64,000 nt of DNA, from positions 12,388 through 76,387 of the forward strand of contig CAYUVY010000003.1 in NCBI GenBank assembly GCA_964448465.1, written 5' to 3'. The stretch is from CAYTYZ01 sp964448465 (lineage in GTDB: Bacteria; Patescibacteriota; Microgenomatia; UBA12405). Positions 49,591-58,100 of this stretch are shown piece after piece. Below the pieces are notes generated by a model. The model worked only from the letters and a program-made list of their open reading frames with translations, had not been told where the DNA came from and made no database searches. Position 1 is the stretch's first letter. Every line of letters starts with the position of its first letter. Made by a program: the position numbers and the translations under genes.

Positions 49591-51068
49591 AACTAATTGA
49601 TAACTTTTTGAATAAAATTACTATGTATAGGTTGGTACTATATGTATTAATTGGTCTAGTTGTAATTGCCGTAACACTGTCTGGATTTAAAATAATTAAT
49701 TACAACCCGTGGGCGATTTTATTTTCTATGAGTTTTATTTTGTTAATTAGCGTGGTGAGTAATGAAATATTTGCTAAAGTTTACGAAGTTCCAGCAAACG
49801 TAGAATCGGTGTATATTACTGGATTAATCTTGGCCTTGATTGTTAACCCGGTAAAATCTTTAGATGGACTTGTATTGTTATTTTGGGTAGCACTATTGGC
49901 CACTGCCTCTAAATATATTTTGGGAATAAACCATAAACATGTATTTAACCCAGCTGCAGTAGCAGTGGCAATAACAAGTTTGGCCTTACACGCAAATGCT
50001 AGCTGGTGGGTGGGCAATGCAAGTATGGCTTTGCCGGTGGCCATTGGATCATTACTGATAATTCGTAAAATTCGGCGGGAAGAAATGCTGGCTGGATTTT
50101 TATGGATAGTATTTTTGTTAACCTTGGGCTTTGGTTTGATGAATAATAATCTCTGGAGATTGTCTAGAGACTTATTGCTCCGATCTTCTTTGTTGTTTTT
50201 TGCTGGAGTGATGTTGACGGAACCATTGACCAGTCCAACAAAGAAAAATTGGCAATTTGCCTTTGGTGCTCTGGTGGGGTTTTTGTTTGTGCCGCAAGTA
50301 AAAATATTGGGATATTATTTTTCACCAGAGCAGGCTTTGATAATTGGAAATATTTTTGCTTTTATTGTTAGTCCCAAAGACAGGTTGATTTTAAAACTAA
50401 AAGAAAAAATTAAAATTGCTCCGGATATTTATGATTTTGTATTTTTAGCAAATAAAAAAATTAACTATAACCCTGGGGAATATATGGAATGGACTATATC
50501 TGGTGAAAAATCGGATGTCCGGGGCAACAGACGCTATTTTACTTTGGCTTCTTCGCCCACAGAGGATGAGTTAAGAATAGGGGTGAAATTTTATGAAAAC
50601 GGGAGTAGTTATAAGAAAAAAATGTTAGAAATGGAAGATTTTACGATGGTGGCTTCGCAAACAGCTGGGGAATTTTTATTACCGGAGAACAAGAGTGAAC
50701 AGTGCGTGTTGATAGCCGGCGGGATTGGAATAACCCCCTTTAGGAGTATGTTGAAATATTTAACTGACAAACAAGAGAAAAGAGATCTTGTGGTCATTTT
50801 TGTTAACAATAACCCAGAGGAAGTGGTCTACAAAGATGTCTTAGAAGAGGCAGAAAGAACTTTGGGGATAAAGATAATTTATTATTTTACGCAAACTTCG
50901 GGATATCTTAGTGAAAAAAATATACCAGAGTTGGTACCGGACTTTAAAAATAGACAATTTTATATTTCTGGACCACACGGGATGGTGAGCAGTACCGAAG
51001 AAGTGTTAGAGAAATTGGGTGTGAATAAAGCAAAAATAAAAACAGATTTTTTCCCAGGCTTTGCTTAA
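49587..51068 (+). CDS. NqrB/RnfD-like membrane domain fused to a ferredoxin-NADP reductase module
   Basis: This 493-residue fusion has an N-terminal half (about 1-265) of some nine helices with the NQR2/RnfD-type motifs KHVFNPAAVAVAI and GVMLTEPLTSPTKKNW. The C-terminal half (about 275-493) is a cytosolic flavoreductase: FAD site RRYFTLASSP near 313, NAD(P) site LIAGGIGITPFRSML near 369, and the ending FYISGPHGMV then KTDFFPGF. It would take electrons from NAD(P)H through FAD into the membrane domain. Genomic coupling to the FMN protein and ApbE suggests that the flavin on the outer face is the acceptor. No iron-sulfur domain is present. Confidence 0.88.
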   Translation: MKLIDNFLNKITMYRLVLYVLIGLVVIAVTLSGFKIINYNPWAILFSMSFILLISVVSNEIFAKVYEVPANVESVYITGLILALIVNPVKSLDGLVLLFWVALLATASKYILGINHKHVFNPAAVAVAITSLALHANASWWVGNASMALPVAIGSLLIIRKIRREEMLAGFLWIVFLLTLGFGLMNNNLWRLSRDLLLRSSLLFFAGVMLTEPLTSPTKKNWQFAFGALVGFLFVPQVKILGYYFSPEQALIIGNIFAFIVSPKDRLILKLKEKIKIAPDIYDFVFLANKKINYNPGEYMEWTISGEKSDVRGNRRYFTLASSPTEDELRIGVKFYENGSSYKKKMLEMEDFTMVASQTAGEFLLPENKSEQCVLIAGGIGITPFRSMLKYLTDKQEKRDLVVIFVNNNPEEVVYKDVLEEAERTLGIKIIYYFTQTSGYLSEKNIPELVPDFKNRQFYISGPHGMVSSTEEVLEKLGVNKAKIKTDFFPGFA

Positions 51069-51688
51069 TATTCAGAGGTAATAATAAGTCGACCGGAATT
51101 AAAAACAGTGGTATCGGCGGTGAGGCTTTGAATTTGGACTTGAATTAAATTTTTGCCAGATAAAAAGGTTACTGGAGAGGAAGCGATAATTTGGTCTTGT
51201 TGACTAGCCGTCTGTACCTGGCTTCCAGGCAGGGCCACGCTATGGGTGATGTCGTAAAGTTGGGCTTTGGCCAGACCATTGCCGTTGAGAAGTTTTAGGT
51301 TGGCTTCAAAGACAATGCTTTTTAGGCCAGGGTAATCGGCAGTATCAAAATAGAATTGCGAAGTGGGAACATTGGCCCAGGTGTAGGAAAGTAAACTAAA
51401 GTTGCCAGTAATTGGTAAATATGAAATATGTTTAGTTTTTTTGGAAATAGCTGCAGGGGTATTTGGGGGAATTTGAATTGGGCTAGGGGAAGAAATGTTG
51501 TTTAGTTTTTCTTCTAATTTTACTAATTTGGTTTGGATTTTTTGAATAGTAGATAGGTCTGGAGTTGGCTGAGGACTTGGTGCAGAGATTTGAACGGGAG
51601 AATTGGTAGGCTTAAATAATTGATAATTTAAGAGAAGTAAGTTGAGGATAATTAGGCTAAAAAATATTTTTAATGGCAAAGAGTGCAT
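51065..51688 (-). CDS. Anchored extracytoplasmic protein of unknown function
   Basis: This 207-residue protein has an N-terminal signal anchor (KIFFSLIILNLLLLNYQLF), a Pro/Ser-rich linker (SAPSPQPTPD), and a short predicted coiled coil (TIQKIQTKLVKLEEKLNNI). A beta-rich domain of about 110 residues follows (from ITGNFSLLSYTWANVPTSQFYF), with the phrase SIVFEANLKLLNGNGLAKAQLYD resembling a jelly-roll carbohydrate-binding-like fold. It is convergent with the flavoreductase gene, overlapping by 4 bases. Role unknown. Confidence 0.6.
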   Translation of the reverse strand: MHSLPLKIFFSLIILNLLLLNYQLFKPTNSPVQISAPSPQPTPDLSTIQKIQTKLVKLEEKLNNISSPSPIQIPPNTPAAISKKTKHISYLPITGNFSLLSYTWANVPTSQFYFDTADYPGLKSIVFEANLKLLNGNGLAKAQLYDITHSVALPGSQVQTASQQDQIIASSPVTFLSGKNLIQVQIQSLTADTTVFNSGRLIITSEY

Positions 51689-51719
51689 GTACTAAAGTTT
51701 AGCACTTTAGGATTTTCTA

Positions 51720-52316
51720 CTAGCGAAGCATTAGCTTGGGGTCGACACAGCCACCATTACTACACCTCAACTTGAAACTCGAACAGGAATAACCACCATC
51801 AGCACAGTAGACTCCGGTCCAAGATTTACCATTCCAAGAACCAGAACAATAATATTGCCTGGCCATGTCAGTTGAACAATAATCATAGTGAATGCCTTTG
51901 GTATCTATACAATAATTGCCAGTATTGCGGTAGGAACTTAGACCATAATCTTTACAATAAGTGCCGTCGTTGCCCAAGAGTGTGTTGGTTGGACCAGTAT
52001 TTCCTACGCTAGTTGGGGTTGGGGAAGGGAAACTAGTACCAATTTTGGTTGGAGTGGGTGAAGGGAGAGAAGAACCAACGCGAGTCGGGGTGGGAGTGGG
52101 TAATGTGTTGCCGATAAAAGTTGGAGTCGGAATAGAGCTATAACCAATACCAGAATTTGGAGGAGTAATTTTTTTGAGAATCAAGGCTGGGCTTGTAGCT
52201 GGAGTGATAGCAAGTACACTTTGGATAGACCCATAGCCAATAGTATAGGCAAATCCAAGAGACATAGAAAAAATAATTGCAATAAAAAGAATTAGGCTGG
52301 TTGGTGATTTAGTCAT
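51720..52316 (-). CDS. Secreted Cys-rich protein with 12-residue Pro/Thr repeats
   Basis: This 198-residue protein has an N-terminal hydrophobic signal (SLILFIAIIFSMSLGFAYTI) and a stalk of three perfect-length 12-residue repeats (LPTPTPTRVGSS type, residues 71-106) with degenerate units at both ends. The C-terminal domain has eight cysteines and many Tyr/Gly residues (YCKDYGLSSYRNTGNYC, then CSNGGC). It has no C-terminal anchor. The ATG at 52316 follows TATTAT by 5 bases. It is divergent from a GT39 operon, whose enzyme could glycosylate the Thr-rich stalk. Confidence 0.65.
   Translation of the reverse strand: MTKSPTSLILFIAIIFSMSLGFAYTIGYGSIQSVLAITPATSPALILKKITPPNSGIGYSSIPTPTFIGNTLPTPTPTRVGSSLPSPTPTKIGTSFPSPTPTSVGNTGPTNTLLGNDGTYCKDYGLSSYRNTGNYCIDTKGIHYDYCSTDMARQYYCSGSWNGKSWTGVYCADGGYSCSSFKLRCSNGGCVDPKLMLR
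51999..52106 (-). repeat. Three tandem 36-bp repeats encoding 12-residue Pro/Thr units
   Basis: The units encode TLPTPTPTRVGS, SLPSPTPTKIGT and SFPSPTPTSVGN. DNA identity is partial, with changes mostly at third positions and at unit edges, so the repeats are not a recent copy and are under coding constraint. Confidence 0.7.
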
Positions 52317-52387
52317 ATAAAATAATATCACTATTTTAGTAGGATATATTTCTCTGAGATTGTGACAATTGTGTATACTATTGTTCA

Positions 52388-52906
52388 ATGATAAAAAAGG
52401 TGGTTTTGTTTGGACTAATTGTGTGGATAATGGTTTCATGGCCGATCTCGTTGATAAGAAATCGGCCGAATTTTAGAACACAATTGATTTTTTATAAATC
52501 AGAGAGTGAAGAAATTCAAAGAATCTACAAATTGGGCCTGAGTACTTCGCCCGTAAAACATGTATTTTATAATAAAACTAGTACTTTCATAAATCGATAT
52601 ATCAAAAATTTTTTTGTCTTAATAGATCCTTCTAATTACTTTTTTGAAATGCACCCTAGAGAAGATGTGGTAAATGTGGACTATCGCTTTAAATATCCAT
52701 TTTTTACTATTATTTTTGCTTTATTTTCTATTTACTATTCGATTATTAAGAACAAAAATAAATTGATCTGGATTGGGTTTCTTTTATTAACCGCCTTGCT
52801 TTCTTTAATTGACAGACCGGATGGTTGGGATTTTATCTTGTATTTTCCTATTACATACTTAATAATATTTGGGTTGATAAAGGTAATCAACTATGAAAAG
52901 AATTGA
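52388..52906 (+). CDS. Small membrane protein coupled to a GT39 enzyme
   Basis: This 172-residue protein has an N-terminal membrane helix (VVLFGLIVWIMVSWPISLI), an extracytoplasmic segment of about 75 residues with charged and aromatic residues (NRYIKNFFVLIDPSNYFF), and three further helices in the C-terminal half. The gene overlaps the GT39 gene by 14 bases, so the two proteins are probably partners. TATACT ends 8 bases before the ATG. I do not recognise a family; an accessory subunit or acceptor-binding protein for the GT is possible. Confidence 0.6.
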   Translation: MIKKVVLFGLIVWIMVSWPISLIRNRPNFRTQLIFYKSESEEIQRIYKLGLSTSPVKHVFYNKTSTFINRYIKNFFVLIDPSNYFFEMHPREDVVNVDYRFKYPFFTIIFALFSIYYSIIKNKNKLIWIGFLLLTALLSLIDRPDGWDFILYFPITYLIIFGLIKVINYEKN

Positions 52907-54488
52907 AGTCCTAATTTTTATATTTATATTAGTGCTGGCAGGTATTCTAAGGCTATATAAAATCGGTGAAACACCTGTCGGACTTTATATAGACGAGGCA
53001 GCAATTGGATACAATGCTTATTCCATGTTAAGAACTGGTAAAGATGAGTTTGGAATGCCCTTCCCTATACTTTTTAGATCTTTTACGGATTTTAAAGTAG
53101 GTTCGTATGAATACATGCTAATTCCTATATATAAAATTTTTGGTATGAGTGTGTTGACGACCAGAATCATGACAACTTTTTGGACAATAATTGGAATTTT
53201 TATACTTACACTATTAGTAAAAAAATATAGTGGAAGTACTGGCTTAGCATTAATCTGTGGACTACTACTGTCTGTCTCACCGTGGCATATTTTATTTTCT
53301 AGAACTAGTTATGAAACATCCATTGCACTGACACTTGTCTTACTTGGAATTTACTTTGTCTGGGACAAGAAGAACAAACAAAGTACGGCTATGTTTTCTG
53401 CTTTCTGGGCTGCCTTGTCAATACTAACTTACCACAGCGAAAGACTAATAAGTCCTTTATTATTTTTATGTTTGTTCTTAAAATTTAGACCAAAAAGACA
53501 AGTGTTGACCTCTGGTCTTTTGGGTCTGTTAATCGTTTCCCCGTTGCTGTTAGTAGTGTTCACACCAGGTTTTTTAAGTAGAATAAATACCTTGAGTGTA
53601 TTTAACCAGACAAATGGAGACTATATATTATCAATAAAGTATTTTTTGTCTATGTATTCTAGTTATTTTTCACCAAGATATTTATTTAATATTGGTGACC
53701 CTGGTGGCTTAACTTCTTATCCAGATTTATCAGTATTTTTTGTTTGGCAAGTGCCTTTTTGGATATGGGGAATTATTAGATTAGTAAAAGAAAAAAATAA
53801 CAATCTTAAAACAATAGTGGTATTTATGCTCTTAATATTTCCTATCCCTGCAGCATTAACTAAAGATCCTTTTTCTTCGATTCGATCTCTTCCCATGGTG
53901 ATACCTCACACAATTTTAATTGCTCTAGGTTTAGATGCGTTTATAAAACGTTTTGGTAAGAGATCATGTTTCGTAATATTTCTTCTAGTAGTCATGTCTG
54001 TGGCAAAACTGTATTTATCGATTTTTAAATTTAACGATAACTTTAGAAGTACTTATTGGAATTATGGCGCAAAGGAAGTTATAAATTACATTAAGAATTT
54101 ACCAGAGAACATCCCAATTGTGATAGATAGTCCCAGAGAAATGTCATATGCACATGTTTTGTTTTTTACACAGTTTGACCCTGATAATTATCAAAAAAAT
54201 AATTTTGAGGTTTCTCAGGCTGATTACTACACCAATATGAACAAGGTTGACTTTAAAAAAATTGGAAGAATTGAATATAGACCAGTAGCTTGGGGGGAGG
54301 ATATATATAAAGACAAATACTTAGTTGCCGATGCTCTTGCAATAAGTTTGGACCAAATAAAGGAGCACTGTTTAACAAAAATAGTAGATATCATGTCTTA
54401 TGATAATAAGAATGTTATCTACAGAATATTAAGAACTAATCCTAAAATTAAACAGCAGTCTGCTAACACTAAAACTTGTGATATATAA
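52893..54488 (+). CDS. GT39/PMT-like membrane glycosyltransferase
   Basis: This 531-residue polytopic enzyme has the first-loop acidic motif LYIDEAAIGYNAYSM (Asp-Glu at 34-35), then the typical GPFP-like loop TGKDEFGMPFPILFRSFTDFK. About eleven further helices follow, and a C-terminal soluble domain of about 120 residues. This is the arrangement of PMT_2-type enzymes using a polyprenyl-phosphate sugar on the outer face. Its neighbours (a Pro/Thr-rich secreted protein divergent, a giant sortase substrate and sortase convergent) suggest surface protein glycosylation. The stop lies 4 bases from the sortase gene end. Confidence 0.75.
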   Translation: MKRIEVLIFIFILVLAGILRLYKIGETPVGLYIDEAAIGYNAYSMLRTGKDEFGMPFPILFRSFTDFKVGSYEYMLIPIYKIFGMSVLTTRIMTTFWTIIGIFILTLLVKKYSGSTGLALICGLLLSVSPWHILFSRTSYETSIALTLVLLGIYFVWDKKNKQSTAMFSAFWAALSILTYHSERLISPLLFLCLFLKFRPKRQVLTSGLLGLLIVSPLLLVVFTPGFLSRINTLSVFNQTNGDYILSIKYFLSMYSSYFSPRYLFNIGDPGGLTSYPDLSVFFVWQVPFWIWGIIRLVKEKNNNLKTIVVFMLLIFPIPAALTKDPFSSIRSLPMVIPHTILIALGLDAFIKRFGKRSCFVIFLLVVMSVAKLYLSIFKFNDNFRSTYWNYGAKEVINYIKNLPENIPIVIDSPREMSYAHVLFFTQFDPDNYQKNNFEVSQADYYTNMNKVDFKKIGRIEYRPVAWGEDIYKDKYLVADALAISLDQIKEHCLTKIVDIMSYDNKNVIYRILRTNPKIKQQSANTKTCDI

Positions 54489-54492
54489 ATTT

Positions 54493-55134
54493 TTACTTGT
54501 CCTGGGATTGTAATTGGGCCACAACTATTTGTCGTTTTAAGGTGGTACCAGGAGGCCAGCAAGTCATGAGGGTAAGTTGAGAATTATTGGAATATTTTTT
54601 TAAATAATCAACTTGGTCTGGGTTGACCAGTTTGGAGTCGGAGACTAAATAGTGGTAAGGTTGATTTTGATAATAAATAATAATTTCATCTCCTGTTACT
54701 AATTTGTTAATTAAATAAAAAACGGCATTATATTGGTTGGCTTGGTACCAATTACCAGCAGAATGGGCAAAAAGAAAAACGTTGCCTATTTGATTTGGTA
54801 GACTAGAGGTAAGAGAATGAGCCACACCTTTGGTCAAAGCAACTTGATACTTGCTGGAATCGTAAGGGTCGACATTTTTGATAATTTTAGAATTGGCGTT
54901 AATTTTGGGAATAACGATAGAAAAATCTGTGTCTACGGGAATAATGGGGGCAGGAGTTGGGTTGGCGATGGCCTTAATTTGATAGGTAACCTCGGCCTTG
55001 GCAACTGGGAAAAAAGTTAGGGTAGGGATAATTAAACTTAGGGCAAGAAAAAATATCCCCAGATAGGTAAAGATGGCAAAACTTGATTTGGACTTAACTT
55101 GTTTAGTTTTGATCTTTGCGTTTCTTAAAGCCAT
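54493..55134 (-). CDS. Sortase
   Basis: This 213-residue transpeptidase has an N-terminal membrane anchor (about residues 22-45) and a sortase beta-barrel. The catalytic residues are visible: His-124 in FLFAHSAGNW, Cys-192 in TLMTCWPPGTT and Arg-201 in LKRQIVVAQL. It cuts a C-terminal sorting motif of LPxTG type and joins the protein to the envelope. It overlaps the 3' end of the giant LPATG protein by 32 bases, the clearest substrate-enzyme pairing possible. The class (D/E/F-like) cannot be fixed here. Confidence 0.93.
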   Translation of the reverse strand: MALRNAKIKTKQVKSKSSFAIFTYLGIFFLALSLIIPTLTFFPVAKAEVTYQIKAIANPTPAPIIPVDTDFSIVIPKINANSKIIKNVDPYDSSKYQVALTKGVAHSLTSSLPNQIGNVFLFAHSAGNWYQANQYNAVFYLINKLVTGDEIIIYYQNQPYHYLVSDSKLVNPDQVDYLKKYSNNSQLTLMTCWPPGTTLKRQIVVAQLQSQDK

Positions 55135-58100
55135 AGCCTAGCAAGAGTATACCAACTACAAACAGAGCTGGAATTAGGAGCTTACCAAGAGTATTGGTAA
55201 TTTTATGGACTACTGTTTGCTGACCAAGAACAGTACCGGAGGTTTCGTTGGGACTAGTGGTGGTCTTTGGTTCTAAAGTAGGTTGGGCATTTTTACCCAT
55301 GCTGTCATCTTTTTTGCCAAGAACTACACCCCGAACTGGAATAGCACCCGCTTGAGAGCCAAGAACTGTGCCGGTGGAAACCGTAGAAGTTACGACAGTA
55401 ATAGTCTTGGTGTCACCAACCACATCGCTGCCGTTACCAGATGCATCGAAGGCGCGAATACCATAGTAATAATCTTTGTTGCAGTTGTCAGGAATATTGT
55501 CAGTGTAACTCCCCTCTTGATCTGGACTTAACCCAATAGACGCAACTTGGTTTGAGGAATTAGCACTAAAGGAAGTTTCGGTAGAACGATAGACTCGAAT
55601 TTCTACAGTTTGTCCATCATTGGCGGCTTTGAATTTTATTTTGTAGTGGCAGAGAGAGACATTTTCCTTACCTTGATAGGAGGGAGTATCGGGTCCTTTG
55701 TTGTCATAGAGAACAGAAACTTGGTCGCTAGTAAATGATTCGGAATCGACAGTGGCAACAGCATAGAATTTATAGGTTTTGTTATCCTCGGAAAGGGAGA
55801 AACTGCCCATAGTACATTGACCAGAGTTTCCACCAGCTTTGATGGCGATATCACTACCCAGCTGAACGGTGGAATTGTCAGGTTTTACAACATAGCACTT
55901 GACAGTGAGAGCTCGGTTGAGCTGATCCATGCTAGTAAAATCAAGGGGAAATTGACTTAGAATAGATGGAGATTTTGGCTCTTCAATTCGTAGATAGAGG
56001 TTGCTTGGTGTTTCGGTGGCAAATGACTTACCCGGAACAACAAAGGCAAGAGCAAAGACTAAAATAGCAGTAATATTAAGCATTTTTTTGCGAATAAATA
56101 ATAAAGATAAACCAAGAAGAGAAAAGGTAAAAGATAATATTAACCAAAGATTGTTGCTACCCGTGGCAGGAAGGGAAGTGGTGGCACCCAAAACTGAACC
56201 GCTGACTTTTTCTTCGCGAATAATATTGGTGTCTTTGGAAGATGCATTGGCCAGAACACCAACTTGGGTTCCAACATAGTTGTCAGATAATTTACCAATA
56301 TCAGCCAAAGCTAAGACTTTATCACTATTACCAGTCGTACAATCAGATTCAGAATCATTGGCGCAGCCAAAGGCGTAAGCTAGATCTTTGTAGATGCCTG
56401 GGGTAGCGTAAGAATCCACGGTGGCAAGATAATTTAGAACAACAGTGTCACCTATGTTAAGATTGCCCAAATACCATTTGCCAGGTGAAGAATAAACTGG
56501 TTCGGTAATGGGGAAATTGACTCCATTTTTAGTGGCTGAAAAACTACCAGATTTATATTTAATGCCAAATGGAGGCAAGTCGACGACTACTACATCGTTG
56601 ATGTCATTGGCGGAGACGTTTAAGGCAAGGGTGTATTGAATTTCGCTGCCTGTGGAAACGCTATCAGGTCGGTTATTGGTCTTGCTGATATTTAAAACAG
56701 GTTTAACTTTTTGATTGGTAAAAGTTAAACAGTATTTTCTACCACTTTCTGCGGTTATATTACTGGTTTCAAGAATTTGACCATCGCAATTATTGATATT
56801 TTTTACAGTGTATTTACTGTCCAGATTTGTTTCAGAAAAAGTATAAGTACCGGGATTAACTAGAAAGGATGCTGAGGATTCTTCAGAAAAAGATTTTTCT
56901 CCATAAGACTCACCACTGGAGACAGTAAAAGTAGTATTGTCGGAGATTTCGTTACCATTAAAGTCAACTACATCTTTGTTAATAGTTATGGTGGCCTTTT
57001 GATAATTACCTATGTAGCAAGTCATATTTTCACCTGGAGAGATGGTAATTTGTTTGCCAGTAGTAGTTTCTTGGGAAACTTTGTTTTGTTCTTGGTTGTC
57101 GCAAGTTATGGAGGACTGATACCAATTTGGCTTTAAAGTTTCGTTTAAATTATAAGTTCCTGCAATTAAATTAAATTCTGCTTTGCCGGATTCATCGGTA
57201 GTCTGGGTTATAGCAGAACCGGAGGTTGGAGTAGCCAATATGTCCCAGTTACCTAATAAACTATCCTGCTCATCTTTTACACCATTGGCATTGTAATCTT
57301 GATATTTGTAAACGGAAAGTTTTCCTTGATTGAGTGCATTGAAGGCTACACAGTAGTAAGTTGAACCATATCTAATAGAACTTACTTGATCGAAGTTGTC
57401 GTAACGCTCCCCATCGGTGTGGCAATAAATTTCAGCACTGAAACTATTACTACTTTGTTCTGGATAGGTAAAGGGCACATAGTTTGCTTGCAATACTTCG
57501 CGAACCCAAACTCCACTTGAGTTTTGTAGGTTACTGATGGAAACTTCCGCAGGGTTACTCCCATTAGTTGTTCCAAGAGTCTGCCAAGGAGAAGGAGCAG
57601 AACCAAGTTGGTCTCCGCTTCCATATCTGCTTACTTGACCATTTAGCCCGTACTGAAAAGTCCAGCCAGATTCAAGGTGACAGGTGGGATGCGAGTTGAG
57701 ATAATTTTGTGCAGTAGAAGATGTAATAGAGGGAGCCCCATTGCCCCAATTGGGTAAATCAGATTCTTTGTCACAAACAATCTTGTAAGCTCTTATTTTG
57801 GCGTCCTGGTGATTTGCAAAATTTAATTCGTCTTCATCTCCGCCATCGGAATTTAAAGTGGTAGTTTGACAAGTAGCTTGGTTTGGTAAAGAACTATACC
57901 AACCATCTTGTTGTACCTCACAGACGCGATAGGTTCCTGCAGTTAAGTTGTTAAAGGAATAATTACCACCAGAATCAGTAAGATCTGACTGTTCACCATT
58001 GTCTAATTGGGAATTACTGTTTTGGTCGATAAAAATGGTCCAACCTGATAAGTCTTCTTCTCCATTATCCTGATTATTGTCTCCATCTTTGTCGTTATAT

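Noticed and set aside
51365..51430. LPITG in the 207-residue protein at 51065 as a sorting signal
   Set aside because: It is mid-protein and not followed by a hydrophobic helix or a C-terminal basic tail.
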